A stretch of DNA of 5,996 bases from NCBI GenBank assembly GCA_947473445.1, contig CANJEU010000143.1, positions 1 through 5,996 on the forward strand, in the 5' to 3' direction. Below the pieces are notes generated by a model. That model ran no database searches and had not been told where the DNA came from. It saw only the letters and a program-made list of their open reading frames with translations. This document shows, piece after piece, positions 1 through 5,724 of this stretch. The DNA comes from Fidelibacterota bacterium. Lineage in GTDB: Bacteria > Pseudomonadota > Alphaproteobacteria > Rhodospirillales > Rhodospirillaceae. Every line of letters starts with the position of its first letter. The first letter of the stretch is position 1. The translations under genes and the position numbers were made by a program.

Positions 1-668
1 GCAACCGCAAGGGCCGCTTCACCGCCGACGGCAGGCCCATTGGTATGCCGCCGTCCAACATCGTCTGGCTGGCGCTCGGCGCTTGGATCCTCTCGGTCGG
101 CTGGTTCGGTTTCAACGTGATGAGCGCGCAGAAGCTTGAAGCGGTGTCCGGCCTCGTCGCCGTCAACTCGCTGATGGCCATGGCCGGCGGCACCCTTGCG
201 GCACTCGTGGTCGGGCGCAACGATCCGGGCTTCGTGCACAACGGCGCCCTCGCGGGCCTGGTCGCGGTGTGCGCGGGGTCGAATGTCATGCACCCGATCG
301 GCGCGCTTGCCACGGGCGCCATGGCCGGCGCTCTGTTCGTGTGGGCCTTCAACTTCATGCAGAACAAGCTGAAAATCGACGACGTGCTCGGCGTCTGGCC
401 GCTGCACGGCCTGTGCGGGACGCTCGGAGGTATCCTGTGCGGCGTATTCGGTCTTGAAGCGCTGGGCGGCATGGGCGGGGTGTCATTCGCCGCGCAACTG
501 GTCGGCACGCTCACCGGGGTCGTCATAGGTCTCGCCGGCGGCTTCATTGTCTACGGCACGCTCAAAGCCACCATCGGCATCCGCCTCTCCGAAGAACAGG
601 AGTTCAACGGCGCGGACCTTGCGATCCACAAAATCTCGTCCACCCCCGACGAAGACCTCGTTCGGTAA
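1..668 (+). CDS. amt: Ammonium transporter (Amt family), C-terminal part, 5' end outside window
   Basis: Amt/MEP/Rh channels conduct ammonium/ammonia across the inner membrane. The open frame enters at the left edge (first whole codon at position 3) and ends at TAA 666-668, giving about 221 visible residues, roughly the second half of a usual 400-450-residue Amt. Visible hallmarks are the segment with GWFGFN, four or five further hydrophobic helices, and DDVLGVWPLHGLCG, whose His matches the second His of the conserved pore twin-His pair. The first His would lie upstream of the window. The cytoplasmic tail (RLSEEQEFNGADLAIHK) is the kind that contacts PII proteins such as GlnK in this family. 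The internal ATG at 45 is not the start, because family-like sequence continues upstream of it. No glnK is seen downstream; if present it would be upstream of the window. The gene converges on the DUF411 gene 62 bases away. Family call is firm; the exact paralogue (amtB or another) is uncertain. Confidence 0.95.
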   Translation, partial: NRKGRFTADGRPIGMPPSNIVWLALGAWILSVGWFGFNVMSAQKLEAVSGLVAVNSLMAMAGGTLAALVVGRNDPGFVHNGALAGLVAVCAGSNVMHPIGALATGAMAGALFVWAFNFMQNKLKIDDVLGVWPLHGLCGTLGGILCGVFGLEALGGMGGVSFAAQLVGTLTGVVIGLAGGFIVYGTLKATIGIRLSEEQEFNGADLAIHKISSTPDEDLVR

Positions 669-677
669 AACCTAGAA

Positions 678-701
678 CCCTCTCCCCCTTGGGGGAGAGG
701 G
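678..701. repeat. Perfect GC-rich palindrome between convergent genes (dispersed-repeat-like, possible bidirectional terminator)
   Basis: CCCTCTCCCCC (678-688) is separated by TT from its exact reverse complement GGGGGAGAGGG (691-701), an 11-bp perfect stem starting 9 bases after the Amt stop. It is followed by a GGGTGAGGGGG stretch (704-714) and a run of six T (724-729) just before the end of the minus-strand DUF411 gene. The CCCTCTCCC...GGGAGAGGG...GGGTGAGGGG pattern is, from memory, a very common intergenic repeat in proteobacterial genomes. As a terminator it is imperfect: on the plus strand the T run lies 22 bases beyond the stem, and on the minus strand a shorter TTTT begins about 8 bases past it. 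A bidirectional terminator role is inferred from the convergent position. Confidence 0.7.
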
Positions 702-730
702 AAGGGTGAGGGGGTTGGCTTAGTTTTTTC

Positions 731-1216
731 TTACGCTCCGCCGTACCGCGCCCACACGCGCAGTTCGCCGTCCGTGCGGAACGCCAGCACCGCATAAGGA
801 TCGACGCGCCCATCAGGCGCTTCCATCCCCGGCGAGCCGATCGGCATTCCAGGCACCGCAAGGCCGCGCACGCCGAACGGCTTTTCACGCAGCAGCCGCG
901 CGATATCCTCGGGCGGCACATGTCCCTCGATCACATATTTGTCGACCACGCCGGTGTGACAGCTCATGAGATCCGACGGAATTTCCAGTTTCTTCTTCAC
1001 GTCGTTGATAGATGCCGTTGGGACCACCTCGACCTCGAAGGTCTTCCGGGCAATCGCCACCCAGTCCATGCAGCAGGCGCAGTTGGGGTCGCGGTACAGC
1101 GTGATTTGATAACGCGCCTCAGCCGAACGAGCGGCGGTCCCAAGGATGGTCAGGGCCGCTGTGCCAAAAAGAGCCTGGCGACGGCTGATGGGCTTGAGCG
1201 TGGTGATTTTTGACAT
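731..1216 (-). CDS. DUF411 family metal-binding protein with Tat-type signal peptide
   Basis: The 161-residue protein starts at ATG 1216, with a GGGGGA Shine-Dalgarno-like stretch 9 bases upstream. A GTG at 1243 would add nine residues and is less likely. The N-terminus carries a twin-arginine motif (SRRQALFG, residues 11-18), a hydrophobic stretch and an Ala-rich cleavage region near residue 34, so export by Tat to the periplasm is predicted. The mature part shows the DUF411 pattern: DPNCACCMDW (Cys46, Cys48, Cys49), SCHT (Cys86, His87), EGHVPPEDIARLL and GLAVPGMPIGSPGMEAP. Family members are often annotated as CopG-like or copper-resistance-associated; the clustered Cys and Met residues fit soft-metal binding, but the metal is not shown. 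Tat export would allow folding or metal loading before export. It lies 37 bases downstream of the DUF983 gene on the same strand, probably as the second gene of a transcript. Stop codon is TAA at 733-731. Confidence 0.9.
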   Translation of the reverse strand: MSKITTLKPISRRQALFGTAALTILGTAARSAEARYQITLYRDPNCACCMDWVAIARKTFEVEVVPTASINDVKKKLEIPSDLMSCHTGVVDKYVIEGHVPPEDIARLLREKPFGVRGLAVPGMPIGSPGMEAPDGRVDPYAVLAFRTDGELRVWARYGGA

Positions 1217-1253
1217 AGCGGCGCATCCCCCGAGTTGCCACACATCAACGTCA

Positions 1254-1631
1254 CTATACCACGTCCTCGGCCTTTTCCACGTCCCGGAAGCGGTATTGCA
1301 GGGCCACCATGGCGGCCTTCACCGGCCGCAAGGTAAACCCGGCGAACAGCACGATAAATACCGGCCAGATCACCAGATGCACCCACATCGGCGGGGTCGC
1401 GAAAACCTCCAGCAGTAGGGCGAGGACGGCCGTGATGATGCACAGCGGCATCATAATGAAGAAGGCCGGGCCATCGCCTGTGTCGCTCCCTGCGAAGCTC
1501 AGGCCGCACGCCTCGCAGCCCGGCCGGATTTTCAAATACCCGTCGAACAACCGTCCCCGGCCACAGCGCGGGCAACGGCAGAACAGCGCGGCGGCAAGAA
1601 GGGAGACCCGGGGTTTCTGATTCTGATTCAT
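1254..1631 (-). CDS. DUF983 family zinc-ribbon membrane protein
   Basis: The 125-residue product starts at ATG 1631. An upstream TTG at 1679 would extend it by 16 residues, but the family normally begins shortly before the zinc ribbon, so the ATG is preferred; the ribosome site is weak. The N-terminus has paired Cys motifs CPRC (Cys20, Cys23) and CEAC (Cys39, Cys42) around GRGRLFDGYLK, a small zinc-ribbon-like module, followed by DTGDGPAFF. Two predicted membrane helices follow at about 56-77 and 83-100, then the family-typical end LRPVKAAMVALQYRF. This order and length match DUF983. The function is unknown. In many alphaproteobacteria the gene sits within cytochrome c oxidase (cox/cta) gene clusters (established from memory), but no oxidase gene is in this window. 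It is divergent from the patatin gene and probably co-transcribed with the DUF411 gene downstream. Stop codon is TAG at 1256-1254. Confidence 0.9.
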   Translation of the reverse strand: MNQNQKPRVSLLAAALFCRCPRCGRGRLFDGYLKIRPGCEACGLSFAGSDTGDGPAFFIMMPLCIITAVLALLLEVFATPPMWVHLVIWPVFIVLFAGFTLRPVKAAMVALQYRFRDVEKAEDVV

Positions 1632-1696
1632 CGCGCGAGTGTACACCTTGGGGGCGCACTCTGTCCTATCGTCCCGCAAGCGGGTAATATTGGCAT
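1632..1696. promoter_or_regulatory. Divergent intergenic spacer with small inverted repeat and -10-like TAATAT
   Basis: These 65 bases separate the starts of the minus-strand DUF983 gene and the plus-strand patatin gene, so promoters for both would be expected here or just inside the genes. A short hairpin CCCGC-AA-GCGGG (1673-1684) is followed directly by TAATAT (1685-1690), a good match to a sigma-70 -10 element on the plus strand. Transcription starting about seven bases later would fall at or near the patatin ATG (1697), giving a leaderless message. There is no convincing Shine-Dalgarno before that ATG, which is consistent with this. No good -35 box is seen, so the promoter is only a suggestion. 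Confidence 0.35.
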
Positions 1697-2863
1697 ATGA
1701 AGACCGAAACCTCCCTCTGGGGAAGGTGGCGCGCCGCCGCGGCGCTGCTCGCCGTCCTCACCGTGGTCAGCGCTTGCGCCGCGCCGCCGCGCCTTGCGTA
1801 TACGGCCAGCGAACAGCGCACAGCGGCGCCGCCGGGGTTTACCGACGTGCGCATCGAGGCCTCGGCACAGGACGGCGCCGATCGGCTCATGACCTTCTTC
1901 CAGCGCGAACGTGCCGTGCGCGAACGCCCGCTTGAGGTCCTCGCCATCTCCGGGGGCGGCGCGAATGGCGCCTACGGGGCCGGCGTCCTGTACGGCTGGA
2001 GTCAGAGCGGCACGCGTCCCTCCTTCGATGTCGTCACCGGCATCAGCACCGGGGCGCTCGCCGCGCCGTTCGCTTTCCTCGGGCCAGCGTACGACGACGA
2101 ACTCAAAGCCGGTTACACCAACGGCCAAGCCTCGAACATACTCGACTTCCGCGGCCTGCTCGCCATTTTCCGCCCGAGCCTGTTCAGCGGCCGGCCGCTC
2201 GAGAATCTCGTCGGCGCCCTCATCGACGATGTGTTGATCGCCGCCGTCGCGAAGGAGCATCAGGCGGGCCGGCGCTTGCTTGTCGGCACCACCAATCTCG
2301 ACGCCCAATCGCTCACCCTATGGGATATGGGCGCCATTGCGGTTGTCGGCGGGCCCTCGGCGACGCAATTGTTTCGTAGCGTGCTCATCGCCTCAGCCAG
2401 TGTCCCAGGTGTGTTTCCACCGGTCATGATTGAAGTGGAATCAGGCGGACGCCACTTCTTCGAAATGCACGTCGATGGCTCGGCCATCTCCTCGTTCTTC
2501 GCCGTACCAGAACCACTTTTGCTGTGGACCGACGAGAAGAGCGCGGCGCGACCCACGAAACTCCACATTCTTGTGAACGGGGCGCTCGACAAGCAATTCG
2601 CCGTCACGCCCAACGAAACACTCTCGATCCTGCGCCGCAGTATCGACGCCGCCAGCAAGACCAATACCCGCACCGAACTGGCCGCGGTGGGCGCGTTCGC
2701 CGACCGCAATAATGTCGACCTGCGCGTGAGCTACGTTCCGGCCGGCGTCAATCCGTCGCCCCTCAACTTCGATCAGGCCCGCATGTCCGAATTGTTCGAG
2801 CAAGGGCGACAACTCGGCGCGAGCGGTCAGGCTTGGCGCGCCCTTGGCGACGACGCGCCGTAA
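1697..2863 (+). CDS. Patatin-like phospholipase domain lipoprotein
   Basis: Patatin-like proteins are Ser-Asp dyad lipid acyl hydrolases. This 388-residue protein begins with a lipoprotein signal: a hydrophobic stretch (13-24) and lipobox VSAC with Cys27 as the lipidated residue. Ala28 follows, not an inner-membrane-retention Asp, so outer-membrane anchoring is likely. The patatin domain starts near residue 78: oxyanion-hole glycines GGGANGAYGAG (86-96), nucleophile elbow GISTG with Ser117, a conserved SASVPGVFPP segment (233-242), and the catalytic Asp in VDGS (Asp260). The usual third residue after Asp-Gly is Gly or Ala, so Ser here is a mild variation. The region after about residue 285 is a family-specific tail of unknown role. 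ATG 1697 is chosen because it gives a complete signal peptide; there is no clear ribosome site. It is divergent from DUF983 and separated from the next gene by an AT-rich spacer, so it is probably its own transcription unit. Substrate (phospholipid or other lipid ester) is unknown. Confidence 0.93.
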   Translation: MKTETSLWGRWRAAAALLAVLTVVSACAAPPRLAYTASEQRTAAPPGFTDVRIEASAQDGADRLMTFFQRERAVRERPLEVLAISGGGANGAYGAGVLYGWSQSGTRPSFDVVTGISTGALAAPFAFLGPAYDDELKAGYTNGQASNILDFRGLLAIFRPSLFSGRPLENLVGALIDDVLIAAVAKEHQAGRRLLVGTTNLDAQSLTLWDMGAIAVVGGPSATQLFRSVLIASASVPGVFPPVMIEVESGGRHFFEMHVDGSAISSFFAVPEPLLLWTDEKSAARPTKLHILVNGALDKQFAVTPNETLSILRRSIDAASKTNTRTELAAVGAFADRNNVDLRVSYVPAGVNPSPLNFDQARMSELFEQGRQLGASGQAWRALGDDAP

Positions 2864-2960
2864 TAAATCTCAACAGTTCCGTCGAATAAAACTAAATTCC
2901 AGATGAACTAAACTGAACCTTCCAAAATCTAGATTTTTTACCACCGCAGACCGCGCGACA
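2864..2960 (+). promoter_or_regulatory. AT-rich spacer, likely promoter/operator region of the dioxygenase cassette
   Basis: The 97 bases between the patatin stop and the PhyH start change composition sharply: positions 2864-2940 are about 30% G+C by hand count, against well above 60% in the flanking genes. They contain a perfect 14-bp palindrome AAAATCTAGATTTT (2924-2937) and a 7-base direct repeat AACTAAA (2890-2896 and 2906-2912, start-to-start 16 bases). The placement immediately upstream of a three-gene cassette suggests a promoter with an operator. The palindrome is too AT-rich to be a convincing terminator for the patatin gene, although the short T run (2934-2939) means a weak terminator cannot be excluded. 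I could not assign a clear -35/-10 pair. Confidence 0.5.
2924..2937. promoter_or_regulatory. Perfect 14-bp palindrome, candidate operator
   Basis: AAAATCT and its reverse complement AGATTTT abut with no spacer, giving full dyad symmetry typical of a site for a dimeric regulator. It lies 23 bases before the GTG start of the PhyH-like gene, where a bound repressor could block transcription or early elongation. No regulator gene is present in the window to pair with it, so the role is inferred only from symmetry and position. Confidence 0.4.
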
Positions 2961-3827
2961 GTGCCTCGCGCCACACACATTGACCCCACCGGAGCCCGTT
3001 TGACGTCTCTCCCCGCTTTCAAGGCCGATGATCCGGCCGCCGTGGACTCATTCATCGAGAACGGCGTCGTGTGCTTGCGCGGCGCGATTTCGCCTGCGTG
3101 GCTCGAAAGACTGAAGGAGGCTGCCGACGCGGCCGACCGCAACCCCGGCCCTCATCATTTCCGCTTCGGCGAACCCGGCCAGCCGGGCGCGTTTTTCGGC
3201 GACGTGCTCGTGTGGCAGCGCGAACCGGCATTCGAAACCTTCGCCCATGAAGGTCCGCTGGCCGACATCGCCGGCCGCCTGATGAAATCCGAAACCGTCA
3301 CTTTTTATCACGACTTCCTGTTGATCAAGAGCGGCGGCAGCGCCAAGCGCACGCCCTGGCACCAAGACCAGTCGTACTGGTGCCTTGAAGCCAACCAGGC
3401 GCTCACCATCTGGTCGCCGCTCGATCCGATCTCGGCGGCCAACACACTCGAGTTCGTACGCGGGTCTCACCGCTGGGCGCCGGTCTATGCGGCGGTCGCC
3501 TTTGATAAGAACAGCAGCTTTGACGGCAGCCGCGATGGCCGGCCCGAAATCCCCGACATCGACAGCAAGCGCGACGCCTACGAGATCGTCTCCTGGGAAC
3601 TTCAACCCGGCGACTGTCTCATCTTTCACTGCCGCACGCTGCATGCCGCGCCCGGCAATCCGCACGCGCATGCCCGCCGGGTCCTTTCCACCTGCTGGGC
3701 CGGGGATGATGCGCGCTATATCGAAATCAAAAGCGATCTCGCGCCGCCGGTGAAGGGCGACGGGCTCGTGCCGGGCGACCGTCTCGCGTGCAAGACCTTC
3801 CCTCAAGTCCGTCCGCGCGCCGCGTGA
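2961..3827 (+). CDS. PhyH-family (phytanoyl-CoA dioxygenase-like) 2-oxoglutarate/Fe(II) dioxygenase
   Basis: The 288-residue protein is predicted to be a soluble non-haem iron oxygenase that couples 2-oxoglutarate decarboxylation to substrate hydroxylation or a related oxidation. The PhyH pattern is clear: FIENGVVCLRGAIS near residues 31-44, the iron-binding HxD in TPWHQDQSYW (His134, Asp136), ALTIWSPLDP and LEFVRGSHRW in the core strands, QPGDCLIFHCRTLHAAPGNP with the distal iron ligand most likely His228, and Arg239/Arg240 (ARRVLSTCW) placed to bind the 2-oxoglutarate carboxylate. The length is normal for the family. The start is GTG 2961; it has no visible ribosome site, and a TTG at 3000 (residue 14) is an alternative. 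It is the first gene of a cassette with the TIM-barrel and second oxygenase genes; its TGA shares its last base with the next ATG. PhyH proteins act on very different small molecules (fatty acyl-CoA, ectoine, phosphonates, antibiotics), so the substrate cannot be read from sequence. Confidence 0.92.
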   Translation: MPRATHIDPTGARLTSLPAFKADDPAAVDSFIENGVVCLRGAISPAWLERLKEAADAADRNPGPHHFRFGEPGQPGAFFGDVLVWQREPAFETFAHEGPLADIAGRLMKSETVTFYHDFLLIKSGGSAKRTPWHQDQSYWCLEANQALTIWSPLDPISAANTLEFVRGSHRWAPVYAAVAFDKNSSFDGSRDGRPEIPDIDSKRDAYEIVSWELQPGDCLIFHCRTLHAAPGNPHAHARRVLSTCWAGDDARYIEIKSDLAPPVKGDGLVPGDRLACKTFPQVRPRAA

Positions 3828-3829
3828 TG
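3825..3829 (+). other. TGATG stop/start overlap (translational coupling site)
   Basis: The TGA of the PhyH-like gene (3825-3827) and the ATG of the TIM-barrel gene (3827-3829) share one A. No Shine-Dalgarno sequence is visible in the preceding GC-rich bases (GTCCGCGCGCCGCG), so the downstream gene is probably translated by ribosomes that terminate and re-initiate. This implies coupled expression of the two proteins. Confidence 0.8.
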
Positions 3830-4672
3830 AAACTCGAGATCTTCCGCACCTTGTGGGGTTACACCGGCGATTGGAAGATCGCCATCAATGAACTGCGCGC
3901 CGCCGGCTTCGACGGCGTTGAGGCGCGTCTGCCTGTTACGCCCGATGCCCGCTTGAAAGCCGCGGAGGTCTTGAAGGGCGAAGGTGTGCCCTACATTGGC
4001 ATTCTCTTCACGGCCTACGACGTCCTGCCCGATCAAGCCGCGACGCCCGTGCAGCACCTCGAGGACTTCAAGAAGAAGCTCGCCTGGGCCGATGATCTCC
4101 AGCCGCGTTTCCTCAACGTACTCGCCGGCAATGATCGCTGGCCGATTGCGCAACAGGTTGAGTTTTTCGGCCGCGCCCTCGAACTCGCGACCGCCAGCGG
4201 TCACATGTGCAGTTTCGAAGCGCACCGCGCCCGGTCGCTCTTCACGCCCTGGGTAACCCTTGATGTCGCCCGGCAAGTTCCGGCTCTGCGCTTTACCACC
4301 GACATCAGCCATTGGGTCGTCGTGTGCGAACGTCTGCTCGACCATCCGTCCGACGACCTCCGCGATTTCGTTTCGAAGGTTCATCACATTCAGGCCCGCG
4401 TCGGGTACGATCAAGGCCCGCAGGTGCCTCATCCTGGCGCGCCCGAATACGCCAAGTTCCTCGCCTTTCATCGCGCCCATTGGGAACAGGTCTGGCGATC
4501 GCAAATCGCGCGCGGCTATACGCACACGACCCTCACGCCCGAGTTTGGTCCCGACGGTTATCTCCATCACCACCCCTTCACCAACGAACCGGTGAGCGAC
4601 CTGTGGCAGATCAACAGCTGGATGGGCCGGGCCGAACGCGACCACTTCGCCGAATTCATGTCGAAAATTTGA
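3827..4672 (+). CDS. Sugar phosphate isomerase/epimerase-like TIM-barrel protein (xylose isomerase-like, AP_endonuc_2 fold)
   Basis: The 281-residue protein matches the xylose-isomerase-like TIM-barrel superfamily, whose small members isomerise or epimerise sugars, keto-inositols or hydroxypyruvate using a divalent metal. Visible barrel elements are AGFDGVEARLP (26-36), GVPYIGILFTAY (53-64), FLNVLAGNDRW (95-105), SFEAHRARSLFTPW (129-142), RFTTDISHWV (155-164), HHIQARVGYDQGPQVPHP (186-203) and TLTPEFGPDG (235-244). The likely metal ligands are Glu131, Asp159, His187 and Glu239, with His162 also in the site. The HxxARVG...GPQV signature is one I associate with proteins annotated simply as sugar phosphate isomerase/epimerase. 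It is too short in metal ligands to be an endonuclease IV. The start is ATG 3827, overlapping the PhyH stop; an in-frame GTG at 3788 would add 13 non-family residues. It is followed after 17 bases by the second oxygenase gene. The substrate is unknown. Confidence 0.88.
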   Translation: MKLEIFRTLWGYTGDWKIAINELRAAGFDGVEARLPVTPDARLKAAEVLKGEGVPYIGILFTAYDVLPDQAATPVQHLEDFKKKLAWADDLQPRFLNVLAGNDRWPIAQQVEFFGRALELATASGHMCSFEAHRARSLFTPWVTLDVARQVPALRFTTDISHWVVVCERLLDHPSDDLRDFVSKVHHIQARVGYDQGPQVPHPGAPEYAKFLAFHRAHWEQVWRSQIARGYTHTTLTPEFGPDGYLHHHPFTNEPVSDLWQINSWMGRAERDHFAEFMSKI

Positions 4673-4679
4673 GCCTGCC

Positions 4680-4683
4680 GGAG
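4680..4683 (+). promoter_or_regulatory. Ribosome binding site that fixes the start of the second oxygenase
   Basis: GGAG lies 6 bases before ATG 4690, within the 17-base gap after the TIM-barrel stop. It selects this ATG over earlier in-frame starts that would extend the open frame back to 4312 inside the upstream gene. It is the clearest Shine-Dalgarno sequence in the cassette, so this gene can be translated independently of its neighbours. Confidence 0.75.
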
Positions 4684-4689
4684 CAAGCC

Positions 4690-5724
4690 ATGAGCGCATC
4701 TGCGTTTAAGTCGATCCCCGTCGTCGATATCAGCGGCCTCTACAGCGAAAACGTCGTCGACCGCCAGAAGGTCGCGGACGAACTCGGTCGCGCGGCGCGC
4801 GAGGTTGGCTTCCGCTACATCACCGGCCATCGGATCGATCCGCGCCTCATGTCGGACTTGCGCGATGCGGCGAAGGATTTCTTCGCCCAGTCGATGGACC
4901 AGAAGATGACCACCTACATCGGCGCGTCAAAGACCCACAAAGGCTATATCCCCGAAGGCGAAGAGGTTTACGCCAAGGATGCGAAGCCCGACCGTAAGGA
5001 AGGTTATGACGTCGGATTCCCTGCGCCCGAGGATCATCCGCTTGTGCTTTCCGGAACGCCCCTGATAGGCGCCAACGATTGGCCCGCGCTTCCCGGTTTC
5101 AAATCACGGGTCAGTGCGTACTACGGCGCGGCCTTCGACCTGGGCCGCAAACTTTTCGGCGGTTTTGCCTTGGCGCTGGGTCTCGCGGAAGATCACTTCG
5201 ATCAATTTGTCACCTGCCCCCCCTCTAAGCTGCGCCTGCTCCACTATCCGTTCGATGCAGACGCGAAGGACGCGCTCGGCATCGGCGCCCACACCGACTA
5301 CGAATGTTTCACCATCCTGCTCGCGGACAAACCGGGCCTTGAGGTGATGAACGAAGCTGGCGAGTGGATCGATGCGCCACCGATTGAAGGCGCTTTGGTT
5401 GTTAATATTGGCGATATGCTCGAGGTCATGACCGCCGGGGCGTTCGTCGCCACCGCCCACCGCGTGCGCAAGGTGGCCGAGGAACGGTATTCCTTCCCGC
5501 TGTTCTATGCTTGCGATTATCACACGCAGATTCGCCCGCTGCCCCAGTTCGCCGAAGCCGGCGACAACGGATATGACACGATCACCATCGGCGATCACAT
5601 GTGGGGCCAGGCCCTGCAGAGCTACCAGTATCTCGTCAGGAAGGTCGCCGACGGCGTCCTGCGCCTGCCGGACAAGGCTCGCAAACCGGCCACCTTTGGC
5701 CACTTGAAAAAGAAGGCAAGCTAG
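4690..5724 (+). CDS. Isopenicillin N synthase-like 2-oxoglutarate/Fe(II) oxygenase
   Basis: The 344-residue protein belongs to the isopenicillin-N-synthase/plant-type branch of iron- and 2-oxoglutarate-dependent oxygenases, distinct from the PhyH branch. The N-terminal DIOX_N region begins IPVVDISGLYSE (9-20) and includes AREVGFRYITGH (36-47); HKGYIPEGEE (83-92) and a YDVGF element (106-110) follow. The C-terminal jelly-roll core has LRLLHYP (181-187), iron ligands GAHTDYECFTIL (His201, Asp203) and TAHRV (His257), and the RxS motif RYS (Arg266, Ser268) that binds 2-oxoglutarate in this family. VVNIGDMLEVMT (237-248) is also typical. Length is normal. The presence of RxS favours a 2-oxoglutarate user. 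It is the third gene of the cassette, with its own ribosome site; a Lys-rich C-terminus (HLKKKAS) ends it. True isopenicillin N synthase activity is not implied, and the substrate is unknown. Stop codon is TAG at 5722-5724. Confidence 0.93.
   Translation: MSASAFKSIPVVDISGLYSENVVDRQKVADELGRAAREVGFRYITGHRIDPRLMSDLRDAAKDFFAQSMDQKMTTYIGASKTHKGYIPEGEEVYAKDAKPDRKEGYDVGFPAPEDHPLVLSGTPLIGANDWPALPGFKSRVSAYYGAAFDLGRKLFGGFALALGLAEDHFDQFVTCPPSKLRLLHYPFDADAKDALGIGAHTDYECFTILLADKPGLEVMNEAGEWIDAPPIEGALVVNIGDMLEVMTAGAFVATAHRVRKVAEERYSFPLFYACDYHTQIRPLPQFAEAGDNGYDTITIGDHMWGQALQSYQYLVRKVADGVLRLPDKARKPATFGHLKKKAS

Noticed and set aside
1628..2308. A 226-codon minus-strand open frame antisense to the patatin gene
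   Set aside because: The opposite strand has a complete patatin with signal peptide, GxSxG and DGS; this frame has low-complexity composition and no motif.
3048..3806. A 252-codon minus-strand open frame antisense to the PhyH-like gene
   Set aside because: It mirrors a well-supported dioxygenase gene, is rich in Arg/Gly/Ala and has no recognisable domain.
4312..4689. Upstream extension of the second oxygenase reading frame into the TIM-barrel gene
   Set aside because: The 126 extra residues are Arg/Pro/Ser-rich and unlike the family, and a GGAG site 6 bases before ATG 4690 marks the real start.
3803..4699. A 298-codon minus-strand open frame antisense to the TIM-barrel gene
   Set aside because: The plus strand encodes clear TIM-barrel motifs over the same region; long antisense frames are common in GC-rich coding DNA, and the translation shows no family motif.
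5104..5703. A 199-codon minus-strand open frame antisense to the second oxygenase gene
   Set aside because: It is the shadow of the HxD...H...RxS oxygenase core on the plus strand.
2961..5724. Beta-lactam or phosphonate (PhnY/PhnZ) pathway assignment for the cassette
   Set aside because: No ACV synthetase, acyltransferase or PhnZ-like HD-domain gene is present; family membership alone does not support either pathway.
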